Positions 42,803-50,724 of a DNA stretch of 64,000 bases are shown one piece after another. The notes under the pieces are model-generated. The model made no database searches. It saw nothing but the letters and a program-made list of their open reading frames with translations, and had not been told where the DNA came from. The first letter of the stretch is position 1, and the number at the start of each line of letters is the position of its first letter. Made by a program: the position numbers and the translations under genes. This DNA is from Chryseobacterium scophthalmum (lineage in GTDB: Bacteria > Bacteroidota > Bacteroidia > Flavobacteriales > Weeksellaceae): assembly GCF_900143185.1 (NCBI RefSeq), contig NZ_FSRQ01000001.1:558001-622000 (forward strand), in the 5' to 3' direction.

Positions 42803-43707
42803 TTAAAAGATTAAAATACCATGAAATTGATTTTGAAAAATACGCTCAATGCCTGGAAAATTCTGCACAGCGAAAATATTCTGCTACAAAACAGTTTTTA
42901 GATATTTCATCAGATAAAAAATGGGAATTATTGGTTTACAAAGATTACGAAGCCATAATGCCTGTTCCATATGTGTTCAAATCAAAAATTAAAATCGTTC
43001 ATAATCCAATGCTTTGCCAGCAATTGGGGATTTTTTCAAAAGAGGATAATGTAGAAATTAACGAACAGTTTTTAAGCTTTTTAGAGAAAAATTATCTCAT
43101 CAGAATTTATACTTTTAATGAATTTAATCATTTTAAAACTACTTTAAAATCTAAGAAAAACTTTCTCATTCTTCCTGATAATTACGAAACAGTTTACTCT
43201 AAATATTCTCCTAAAAGAAAAAGAAAGCTCAGATTGGATGAAGATATTGTAAAAAATTCTGAGATTAAAAATATCAGTTTTTCTCAGGCTGAAAGCTTTA
43301 TTAAAGAAAACTTTTTGGGGGCAGATAAAGAAGAAGATGTAGATTCTTTCATTTCAATATTTAAAAATATGTTTGAGGCAAACTGTTTGAATTTTTCAGC
43401 TTTTTATCTCAACCAAAGAATTATCAATATTATCGTCACTTATTTTGATGATTTTACAGTGGCACTTTTAGGAACGTTTAATGATAAAGAATCGGTTAAA
43501 GTATCGGGATCTTCTGTTCTAATAGACAGGTGTATAGAAGAAAATATATCAACCAAAATCTTTGATTTTGAAGGGAGTGAATTGCCGAATGTAGAAGAAT
43601 TTTTCAGAGGTTTCAGACCCGAACTTCGTCCTTATCATCTGATTGAATATTCTAAAAAAAATATCATTAAAAAATTGATGAGCTTGAAATTTATCATGAA
43701 ACTTTAA
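42799..43707 (+). CDS. FemAB/GNAT-like acyltransferase of unknown substrate
   Basis: 302 residues. I do not recognise an exact family. The layout, with an N-terminal part holding WELLVYKDYEAIMPVPYVFK and a C-terminal part with FSAFYLNQRIINIIVTYFDDFTVALLGTFNDKESVKVSGSSVLIDRCIEENISTKIFDFEGSELPNVEEFFRGFRPELRPYHLI, resembles FemAB-type double GNAT folds, which move amino acids or acyl groups to cell-wall or lipid targets. It is translationally coupled to radC by a four-base overlap. The envelope gene run upstream fits such a role, but this is inference. Confidence 0.65.
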   Translation: MIKRLKYHEIDFEKYAQCLENSAQRKYSATKQFLDISSDKKWELLVYKDYEAIMPVPYVFKSKIKIVHNPMLCQQLGIFSKEDNVEINEQFLSFLEKNYLIRIYTFNEFNHFKTTLKSKKNFLILPDNYETVYSKYSPKRKRKLRLDEDIVKNSEIKNISFSQAESFIKENFLGADKEEDVDSFISIFKNMFEANCLNFSAFYLNQRIINIIVTYFDDFTVALLGTFNDKESVKVSGSSVLIDRCIEENISTKIFDFEGSELPNVEEFFRGFRPELRPYHLIEYSKKNIIKKLMSLKFIMKL

Positions 43708-43779
43708 TTTAATCACGTTCTTTAGAATAGTTCTATATATTATTCTTAAATTTATAAAAGTATTTACAAACTGCTCACA

Positions 43780-44712
43780 ATGCTAAAGAAGATCCGCAAT
43801 TATAAGTTGCCATACATGATTTATAATTTTTTCAACAAAAAAAAATTACAGCATAATATTCCGCTTTATAAAAAATACGGTCTTGATAAAAGCTATTTTT
43901 CGAGTATCTCAAGCAAAGATTTTGCGCATTTACCTGAAAATGAAAGAAAATTTGATGAGCAAAAACTTTTCAACACCGAATTTTATAAAAATCTTTCCGA
44001 AGAAAATAAAATCAGCGCAGAAGGTTTTGATGATAACGGTTTTTTGGTTCTGAGAAATTATCTTAAACCTGAAACTGCCGATCAGATCAACAATGAGATT
44101 GAAAAATTGATGAAAGATGGAACCATTAAATTCCGTTATGGCGGTAAGTTGATGTTCGTTATTCATCATTCTGAGATTATAAAAAATATCGGAAATGACA
44201 AAAACTTACTCGAATTTTTATCTGTTTTAATCGATGGTGATGCTAAATTGTTTCAGAGCATCAATTTCATCAACGGAAGTCAGCAAAAAACGCATTCAGA
44301 CAGCATTCACATGACGACTTATCCTTTGGGCGGACTTTTAGGAGTTTGGATTGCCTTGGAAGATGTGGATGAAACGAATGGCGCTTTACATTATATTCCG
44401 GGAAGTCATAAGCTTCCGTATTTCTTAAATTCTGACTATGATAATGAAGGAACAGCTTTTAAAATCGGCAAAAAAAGTTATGTAGCTTACGAAGAATTTC
44501 TTGAAAATAAAGTGAAAGAATTGGGGTTAAAAAAGGAAGTTTTCAGAGCAAAAAAAGGTGATCTTTTGATTTGGCATGCCAATATTCTTCACGGTGGAGA
44601 ACCACATTTAGATAAAACAAAAACAAGAAAGAGCTTAGTTTATCATTATTTTGACGAAAAAAGTGTCTGTTATCATGAGGTTACGCAAAGGCCTGCATTA
44701 TTTGAGCTGTAA
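43780..44712 (+). CDS. Phytanoyl-CoA dioxygenase-family (PhyH-like) oxygenase
   Basis: 310 residues with the double-stranded beta-helix of Fe(II)/2-oxoglutarate oxygenases. Iron ligands are His and Asp in QQKTHSDSIHM (H-x-D) and a distal His in WHANILHGGEPHLD. The 2-oxoglutarate Arg is likely in KTRKSLVYHYF. GLLGVWIALEDVDETNGALHYIPGSHKLPY is the classic PhyH block. It hydroxylates an unknown small molecule. It starts 72 bases after the FemAB-like gene and ends at a strong terminator, closing the forward run that began at 38122. Confidence 0.92.
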   Translation: MLKKIRNYKLPYMIYNFFNKKKLQHNIPLYKKYGLDKSYFSSISSKDFAHLPENERKFDEQKLFNTEFYKNLSEENKISAEGFDDNGFLVLRNYLKPETADQINNEIEKLMKDGTIKFRYGGKLMFVIHHSEIIKNIGNDKNLLEFLSVLIDGDAKLFQSINFINGSQQKTHSDSIHMTTYPLGGLLGVWIALEDVDETNGALHYIPGSHKLPYFLNSDYDNEGTAFKIGKKSYVAYEEFLENKVKELGLKKEVFRAKKGDLLIWHANILHGGEPHLDKTKTRKSLVYHYFDEKSVCYHEVTQRPALFEL

Positions 44713-44723
44713 AAAGAGTTAAC

Positions 44724-44764
44724 AAAAAGCCTAAAAGATATTAAATTCTTTTAGGCTTTTTTAT
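44724..44764 (+). terminator. Terminator after the PhyH-like gene, bidirectional
   Basis: AAAAGCCTAAAAGA pairs exactly with TCTTTTAGGCTTTT, with a T-run. It also faces the convergent subtilase gene. Confidence 0.9.
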
Positions 44765-44767
44765 TTT

Positions 44768-46594
44768 TTAATCTTTTATTATTTTTTTACGATAATTTAA
44801 ATTAGAATTTGATACTTCAAGGAAATAAACTCCTTTCAATAAACTAGAAAGATCTATTGAAAAAGTATTTTCATTAGTTGATTCAACATTTTTTTGAAGT
44901 ACTAATCTATTATTGATATCAAAAACCTTTATTTTACTATTTATTAAGTCTTTTTTAGATTTAATAAAAATTTTATTTTTAGTGGGTATAGGGTAAATAC
45001 TAATATCTTCATTTACTATTTTCTGCTGCTTTAAAACGTCTTCATTGCTAGATTTTTTTTCTACATTAAAGCTATTTGCAACTCGATTAAAAGGACTACA
45101 TGTATTAATATCTTCTACATACATATAGTGACTTTTTCCACTATTAGGTTGAAGTAGAGTACCTGCATCCAATGTTATAGATTTTTTAGCCTTAAAAATA
45201 ACATTCGCATTTTGTGTAAAACTTTCATTTTGAATTTTAATAGATTCAGCTGAATTTAAAAGTTCAAAATCCCATTTATCAAAATTTCTATCTTTTATAA
45301 GAACTTCACCACCATTAGAAGGATTCATTTGCCATGCAATTTTTGTTGCTTTCCCAGCATCAATTCGTCCTGCTCCAAGTTTACCTATATAAGGTTGATT
45401 TTCAGGAATATCATCTAAATTTGCTGAAGTAAGTTTTAAAATAGATTCAATTTCATTGGGATTTAAACAATTATTTACAGAAAACAATAAGGCTACCACA
45501 CCAGCAACTTGAGGTGCAGCTAATGAAGTTCCCCATGCACCGCCATATGAGGAATCTGACACTGCAGTTGCCCCAACAACATTGAATCCTGCCACTCTTA
45601 AATCTACCATGTCATTATTTTGATGTGTTGAGTTTGGATCACCAATTAATTGCTCTACACGATCCCTCCATAACATTGGTATATTGTTATATGTATATCC
45701 TACATCTGCATGCCCTACACTAGAAATACTGATAACGTGATTATAACTAGCTGGATAAACATAATTATTAGGTCCTCCACATGTTCCTCCATTAGCACCA
45801 GCAAAACCATTACCAGCAGCAACAACAATAACAGTTCCATTATTATGGATTTCATCAATAACCAATTGGTCAATCTCACTATAATTACATGTATTAGTCC
45901 AGCTTGCATTAACAACCCTTGCTCCATTTTGCGATAATTCTAGTAGACTATTTATGCCAAAAGAATTATATAAAATTTTAGAATTAAAGCCCGTTCCAGG
46001 AATACCTTTATTATTGTCAGTATTTGCAGCAGCATGACTTGCAACAGCAGTTCCATGAGAGTCCGGAATAGTATAACTTATAAGTGATGTAACCTTACCA
46101 ACTAAATCTTCGTGAGTAGTACTTATAGGTGTATCACTTATTCCAATCATGAAATTTGGATCTCCATGTGTATAATCCCAAGCTTCTCTTATATTGATTA
46201 AATCTAAGCTTTGAAGTGGACTAGTTGTACCGGGATAATTATAATCGTTGGGCGTATATAATAACTCAGGTTTATATGTTTCTTCAATTAAAGGAAAATA
46301 GGTTGTGTATTTTTTTAAATCATCAATAATGCCTGCTTTATCAACTTCCAATATATATACAGTTTGCAAAAACGGGGTTACAGATGTAGGAAAGGCTTTT
46401 TTAAATGTGAAAATATTATATTTAGATAAAGCTTTTGTTAGATTTACATCAAAATGTGATACAGTGCTTTTTCCGTTTTCAATACTAATTTTCGGGACGT
46501 TATTTTCATTTGGAATTTGGATATAACATAGCTTATTTTGTGCAAACAAAAAAGATTCTGCCAGTAATAGAAATGGTAATATTTTATTTTTCAT
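44768..46594 (-). CDS. Subtilisin-like S8 peptidase with T9SS sorting domain
   Basis: 608 residues. A signal peptide (MKNKILPFLLLAESFLFAQ) is followed by a pro-region to about residue 115. The catalytic triad is Asp in FMIGISDTPISTTHEDLV, His in DSHGTAVASHAA and Ser in WGTSLAAPQVAGVVALLF, with the oxyanion Asn in VVAAGNGFAGANGG. The last 75 residues are a type A T9SS sorting domain (ISIYPIPTKNKIFIKS..FDINNRLVLQK..LLKGVYFLEV..YRKKIIKD). It is therefore exported by T9SS and cut or anchored outside the cell. Its start overlaps the upstream gene by 11 bases. Confidence 0.94.
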   Translation of the reverse strand: MKNKILPFLLLAESFLFAQNKLCYIQIPNENNVPKISIENGKSTVSHFDVNLTKALSKYNIFTFKKAFPTSVTPFLQTVYILEVDKAGIIDDLKKYTTYFPLIEETYKPELLYTPNDYNYPGTTSPLQSLDLINIREAWDYTHGDPNFMIGISDTPISTTHEDLVGKVTSLISYTIPDSHGTAVASHAAANTDNNKGIPGTGFNSKILYNSFGINSLLELSQNGARVVNASWTNTCNYSEIDQLVIDEIHNNGTVIVVAAGNGFAGANGGTCGGPNNYVYPASYNHVISISSVGHADVGYTYNNIPMLWRDRVEQLIGDPNSTHQNNDMVDLRVAGFNVVGATAVSDSSYGGAWGTSLAAPQVAGVVALLFSVNNCLNPNEIESILKLTSANLDDIPENQPYIGKLGAGRIDAGKATKIAWQMNPSNGGEVLIKDRNFDKWDFELLNSAESIKIQNESFTQNANVIFKAKKSITLDAGTLLQPNSGKSHYMYVEDINTCSPFNRVANSFNVEKKSSNEDVLKQQKIVNEDISIYPIPTKNKIFIKSKKDLINSKIKVFDINNRLVLQKNVESTNENTFSIDLSSLLKGVYFLEVSNSNLNYRKKIIKD

Positions 46595-47384
46595 CTTTTT
46601 TTACTTTTAACTTTAGTTCCTGAAGTTCTTTTTGTTGCTGAATTACATACAATGTTAATTCTTCGACTTTCTTTAAAAGAAGAATATTCATTTCTTTTAA
46701 TTCTATGCCGTTTTCAATTGCTTCTTTTGTTGTAGGGACTTCGGGTAAATGTTTATTTTCTGTGATGAATTTTTCAAGCTCGCTTAAGGGCATTAAATTA
46801 TAGTTTTTTTCAAAAACATAATCAGCCCATCCATTACTTGCAGCTATATCTACCTTTATTTTTTCAGTTCTTATTCCGTTTTTTATAAAAACCCGATAAT
46901 CATTGCAGTCAGAACAATTAGGATATTGGCTATAATTTCCAATAAGTAATTTCCCATTTGCTTTTAATGAGAATGTAGACTCCCAAATTCCAGGTGCTGT
47001 GTGGCCACTAACATCTAAGACGCCCGGATTATTTGGCTGATATTGCGAGTAATTTAACCACACTAAAGAAGCTCCAGCATCAATATTAGTGCCTGTATTT
47101 TGAACCGCAAAAGTATCACTATTTATATCTGAAAAAAACTGAGTTCTTCCTTTTAGCTTAAGAATAATGTCAGATTCTGGATTTGTACCAATACCAACGT
47201 TTCCTATAGAGTTAATTCTAAATCGTTCCTGATTATTAGTTTTTAATACGAGATCATTTGTGTCACTTGTTCCTAAGAAGTTTGTAGAAGCGTTTGTCCC
47301 CGAATTTCCTGTTAGATTCCATGATGATTGGGCATAAGCAAATGAAGATGCAACAATAGTTGCAATTAGAAATTGTTTTTTCAT
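46584..47384 (-). CDS. Exported fibre-like protein with C-terminal coiled coil
   Basis: 266 residues with a signal peptide (MKKQFLIATIVASSFAYAQ). The middle is glycine- and asparagine-rich with NNQERFRINSIGNVGIGTNPESD, the repeat-like head seen in many Bacteroidota fibre-type exported proteins. The end reads NYNLMPLSELEKFITENKHLPEVPTTKEAIENGIELKEMNILLLKKVEELTLYVIQQQKELQELKLKVKK. This is a conserved block plus a heptad coiled coil, resembling the intramolecular-chaperone region of tail-fibre proteins. No T9SS domain is present. It overlaps the subtilase start by 11 bases, so the two proteins are probably made together. Confidence 0.8.
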   Translation of the reverse strand: MKKQFLIATIVASSFAYAQSSWNLTGNSGTNASTNFLGTSDTNDLVLKTNNQERFRINSIGNVGIGTNPESDIILKLKGRTQFFSDINSDTFAVQNTGTNIDAGASLVWLNYSQYQPNNPGVLDVSGHTAPGIWESTFSLKANGKLLIGNYSQYPNCSDCNDYRVFIKNGIRTEKIKVDIAASNGWADYVFEKNYNLMPLSELEKFITENKHLPEVPTTKEAIENGIELKEMNILLLKKVEELTLYVIQQQKELQELKLKVKKDEK

Positions 47385-47624
47385 GATTAATAATTATAAT
47401 TTTTGTAAAACTAAATAATTATTTTAAGAATCAATATTAAATTTTATGAAATTAATTTTCATATTACACTTTAAAAGGATGTATTTCGAAAATGATTTGT
47501 ACAAATACTTGACTTTAATAGCAGCTTATTAATAATATCTCATTAAACTAAAATCACTTGATAATTATATATAAATATTTGAATAAAATTTATATATGCT
47601 CTAAAAAAATCCAGAAAATATCAT

Positions 47625-47632
47625 TAATTTTG
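47625..47632 (+). promoter_or_regulatory. -7 promoter box before the gene at 47645
   Basis: TAATTTTG matches TAnnTTTG. It supports the start at 47645 and rules out upstream in-frame ATG codons, but gives only a short leader. Confidence 0.5.
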
Positions 47633-47644
47633 CTACCTCAAATT

Positions 47645-48157
47645 ATGACAGATTTTTCAGACTATTTACCCTATGCTGCTGCATTAGTTATTGCAATTCC
47701 GTTTTTGGTTTTGCTGAGACAATTTGTGTATTCGTACATCAATTTAAAAAATCAGGAAATAAAATTACTTTCTGTAAAATCGAATTCTGAAAACAAAACG
47801 CATTCTTATGAAAGAATGACTCTTTTTTTGGAAAGAATAAAACCTGCAAATCTTATTCTTAAGTTTGATAAAGAGCTTGCCGCTCATGAATTTGTATTTC
47901 TTACCGAGAAAACCATCAACGAAGAATTTGATTATAATGCTTCACAGCAACTTTATTTAACAAAAAATTCATGGCAGAATATCGTAGATTCTAAAAATGC
48001 AATCATAGATTTGCTGCACAAAACCTACGAAAGTCTTAATAACAATCCGAATCTTAATGAGTATAAAACCGTTTTCATCATGAATTACATGAATGATAAT
48101 GATTATATCGGAGAAACTATCGAAGATTTGAGGAGAGAAATTTTAATAATAGCTTAA
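47645..48157 (+). CDS. Conserved single-pass membrane protein of unknown function
   Basis: 170 residues from MTDFSDYLPYAAALVIAIPFLVLLRQFVYSYI, one N-terminal membrane segment followed by a cytosolic part. The soluble part has ERMTLFLERIKPANLILKFDKELAAHEFVFLTEKTINEEFDYNASQQLYLTKNSWQNIVDSKNAIIDLLHKTYE. I know the pattern as a conserved flavobacterial protein family without assigned function. The open frame extends 29 codons upstream, but the promoter box at 47625 lies inside that part. It precedes ppa by 20 bases and is probably cotranscribed with it. Confidence 0.78.
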   Translation: MTDFSDYLPYAAALVIAIPFLVLLRQFVYSYINLKNQEIKLLSVKSNSENKTHSYERMTLFLERIKPANLILKFDKELAAHEFVFLTEKTINEEFDYNASQQLYLTKNSWQNIVDSKNAIIDLLHKTYESLNNNPNLNEYKTVFIMNYMNDNDYIGETIEDLRREILIIA

Positions 48158-48177
48158 TTAAATAATAAATATAAATA

Positions 48178-48789
48178 ATGATTCCAAATTTTAAAGCACA
48201 TCCGTGGCATGGGATTTCTGCAGGAGAAGATGCGCCAAACGTGGTAAACGTATTCGTGGAAATAGTACCTTCAGACACAATTAAATACGAAATAGATAAA
48301 GAAACTGGTTACCTTAAAGTAGACAGACCTCAGAAGTTTTCTAACATTATTCCTGCATTATATGGTTTTGTTCCTAGAACTTACTGTAATGAGGAAGTAA
48401 TGAAATTGGCTGTAGAAAGTGGCGCAACTGACGTTACAATGGGAGATCACGATCCTTTGGATATCTGTGTATTAAGCTCTCACAATATTCATTCTGGAGG
48501 ACTTTTGATGGAAGCTATTCCAATCGGTGGTTTCAAAATGATCGATGGAGGTGAAGCTGATGATAAAATTGTAGCCGTAATGGTAAGCGATCACGCATTC
48601 GGTCATTTCAGAGATATTTCAGAATTACCTGAAGCTGAAGTAAAAAGATTGATGCACTATTTCTTAACGTACAAAAACTTACCGGATGAGCCTGCAAAAT
48701 GTAGAATTCAGGAGGTTTACGGAGCAGAGCATGCAAGAAAAGTAATCATAGCTTCACAAAATGATTATTCAAGCAAATACGGAGGATAA
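48178..48789 (+). CDS. ppa: Inorganic pyrophosphatase (family I)
   Basis: 203 residues. The metal-binding signature DHDPLDICVLS is near residue 100. KYEIDKETGYLKVDRPQKFSNIIPALYGFVPRTYC gives the substrate-binding Lys, Glu, Arg and Tyr residues, and VMVSDHAFGHFRDISELPEA another Asp. It hydrolyses pyrophosphate in the cytosol and needs Mg2+. The window also holds a membrane pyrophosphatase at 50725, so the organism can either dissipate or conserve the energy of pyrophosphate. A terminator follows. Confidence 0.95.
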   Translation: MIPNFKAHPWHGISAGEDAPNVVNVFVEIVPSDTIKYEIDKETGYLKVDRPQKFSNIIPALYGFVPRTYCNEEVMKLAVESGATDVTMGDHDPLDICVLSSHNIHSGGLLMEAIPIGGFKMIDGGEADDKIVAVMVSDHAFGHFRDISELPEAEVKRLMHYFLTYKNLPDEPAKCRIQEVYGAEHARKVIIASQNDYSSKYGG

Positions 48790-48810
48790 AATTCTCTTTA
48801 TTTAAATATA

Positions 48811-48844
48811 AAAGGGTAAATGAAACTGTTCATTTACCCTTTTT
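48811..48844 (+). terminator. Terminator after ppa
   Basis: AAAGGGTAAATGAA pairs exactly with TTCATTTACCCTTT around ACTG, followed by a T-run. It also faces the convergent amidohydrolase gene. Confidence 0.93.
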
Positions 48845-48883
48845 GTTTTTTATCTGAATGTTAAAATAGATTTCCGAAATCAA

Positions 48884-50590
48884 TTACTTTCTAATATAAA
48901 CCGGAATATCTTCTTTAATAGTTTCTAAAACTTTAATACTTCTAATTTTTTCAGGATCTATCGTTAAAGGATTCTGATCAAGTATTACAAAATCAGCTAA
49001 TTTCCCTTCTTTAATAGAGCCTTTTTTATTTTCTTCCTGTAATTGATAGGCGGCATTGATCGTAATAGCTTTCAGGGCTTCAATGGTAGTAATTCTTTCA
49101 TCAGATCCTAAAATTCTTCCGGAACGGGTTTTTCTGTTAACAGCAGCATAAACCGCAGTGATAAGATCTGGTGGAGTAACAGGAGCATCATGATGAATAG
49201 TAAAAATAATTCCCGCTTTTAATGCAGAGTTTGCTGGACTGATAAAAGAAGCTCTTTCAGGACCAAAAACACTTGAATAATGCCAATCTCCCCACAAATA
49301 AGTATGAGTAGAAAAATAAGACGGAATAACCCCCAATTCTTTTATTTTTTGAATGTGATCAGGGCGGCTGTTTTGCACATGAATTAACGTTGCACGCAAT
49401 TCCGGAGTATAAATATTTTCGTCTTTTAGTTTTTTGATGACACGGATTGCCTGATCTATTGCTGCATCGCCATTTACGTGAAGTTGAGCGGTAATATGAT
49501 TTTGAAATAAGGTTTTTAAGTCTTCATATAAAGTTTCATCTGTAAATATCGGGAAGCCTTTATAGTCTTTCGATTGTCCTTCAGGTGGAACAAGATAAGG
49601 CTGTGTAAGCCAAGCTGTTTTGCCTTGAGGAGAACCGTCGTCAGAAAATTTAAATCCTCCAAGTTTTAAATGATCTTTATATTTCATGTATTTAGGTTTA
49701 AAAACATCTAAATCTTTTTTAAAATATTCATAATCTGGAAAATAAACCACATCAGCTTTAAACAAACCTTCAGTAGCAGCTTGCTCCAAAAGATCTACAC
49801 TTTCTCCCATCGTTCTTCCGTCGCAAATGGTAGTTTGCCCATAACTTAGCCATTCTTCTTGAGCTTTCATTAGATTATTCATAGCTTGAGCTTTAGAATC
49901 ATCCGTTTTCATTTTTTCTGTAATAGTAAGCAAAGCCATAAAACTTGCATTCTCTTCTAATTTTCCGTTGAGTTTTCCATTTTTATCTCTTCCTAAATGT
50001 CCGCCTTCAGGATCTTTTGACAAATCTGAGAGGTTGAGCAACTTTAGCATCGCAGAATTAGCAACACTTGCATGACCGGAAGTATGAATGACAATAATCG
50101 GGTTGGTCGTGCTGATTGCATCAAGCTCATCCTTTGTTGGATGTCTGTGTTCTGTCATGATGGCATCATCGTATCCATTACCTATTACAGGTTGGTTCTC
50201 TGAAATTTTATTTTTTATAATAGAATTTCTAATAGTATTTTGTAAATCTTTGATAGAATTAACCGTACCGTATGGTTCCGGAAATAAATCTATCGCTTGT
50301 ATCAATCCAGCTCTTGAAGTGAAATGACCATGAACATCTATAAAACCTGGTAACAAAGTTTTGCCTTTCAGATCAATCATTTTTGTTTTGCTATTAACAT
50401 GATGATCAGCTTCAGTTTTAGATCCTGCAAAAAATATCTTTCCATTTTTTACGACAACAGCTTCTACCTGAAGAGAAGAATCTTCCATCGTCAAAATAGT
50501 TCCGCCAAAATAAAGCGATTCTGCTGATTTTTGGGTTTGACAACTGCTGATGAATAATGCTGATATAGATAGGTAAAGTAAAATTTTCAT
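48884..50590 (-). CDS. Amidohydrolase lipoprotein (YtcJ-like)
   Basis: 568 residues with a signal peptide and lipobox (FISSC, Cys about 17). The amidohydrolase core has the metal motif FIDVHGHFTS (H-x-H, about residue 89), TSGHASVAN, a His in LHVNGDAAIDQAIRV, and the late Asp in TIHHDAPVTPPD. The N-terminal and C-terminal segments together form the small composite beta domain (AVVVKNGKIFFAG..KEGKLADFVILDQNPL). The YtcJ-like branch acts on unknown amides. It is monocistronic and anchored outside the cytosol, possibly to scavenge nitrogen compounds. Confidence 0.9.
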   Translation of the reverse strand: MKILLYLSISALFISSCQTQKSAESLYFGGTILTMEDSSLQVEAVVVKNGKIFFAGSKTEADHHVNSKTKMIDLKGKTLLPGFIDVHGHFTSRAGLIQAIDLFPEPYGTVNSIKDLQNTIRNSIIKNKISENQPVIGNGYDDAIMTEHRHPTKDELDAISTTNPIIVIHTSGHASVANSAMLKLLNLSDLSKDPEGGHLGRDKNGKLNGKLEENASFMALLTITEKMKTDDSKAQAMNNLMKAQEEWLSYGQTTICDGRTMGESVDLLEQAATEGLFKADVVYFPDYEYFKKDLDVFKPKYMKYKDHLKLGGFKFSDDGSPQGKTAWLTQPYLVPPEGQSKDYKGFPIFTDETLYEDLKTLFQNHITAQLHVNGDAAIDQAIRVIKKLKDENIYTPELRATLIHVQNSRPDHIQKIKELGVIPSYFSTHTYLWGDWHYSSVFGPERASFISPANSALKAGIIFTIHHDAPVTPPDLITAVYAAVNRKTRSGRILGSDERITTIEALKAITINAAYQLQEENKKGSIKEGKLADFVILDQNPLTIDPEKIRSIKVLETIKEDIPVYIRK

Positions 50591-50724
50591 GGTAAAATAG
50601 TTTGGATGGTGTTGACTAAATTTACAAAAAAATAGAATAATCAGGCTTGTTTTTACAAAGTATTTATAAAAATCATTATATTTATAAAGATAATCACGAA
50701 CTTTTAATATAAAAATAATAAACT

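Noticed and set aside
46584..47384. Prophage tail-fibre gene
   Set aside because: The C-terminal block resembles tail-fibre chaperone regions, but the protein has a signal peptide and no other phage gene is nearby.
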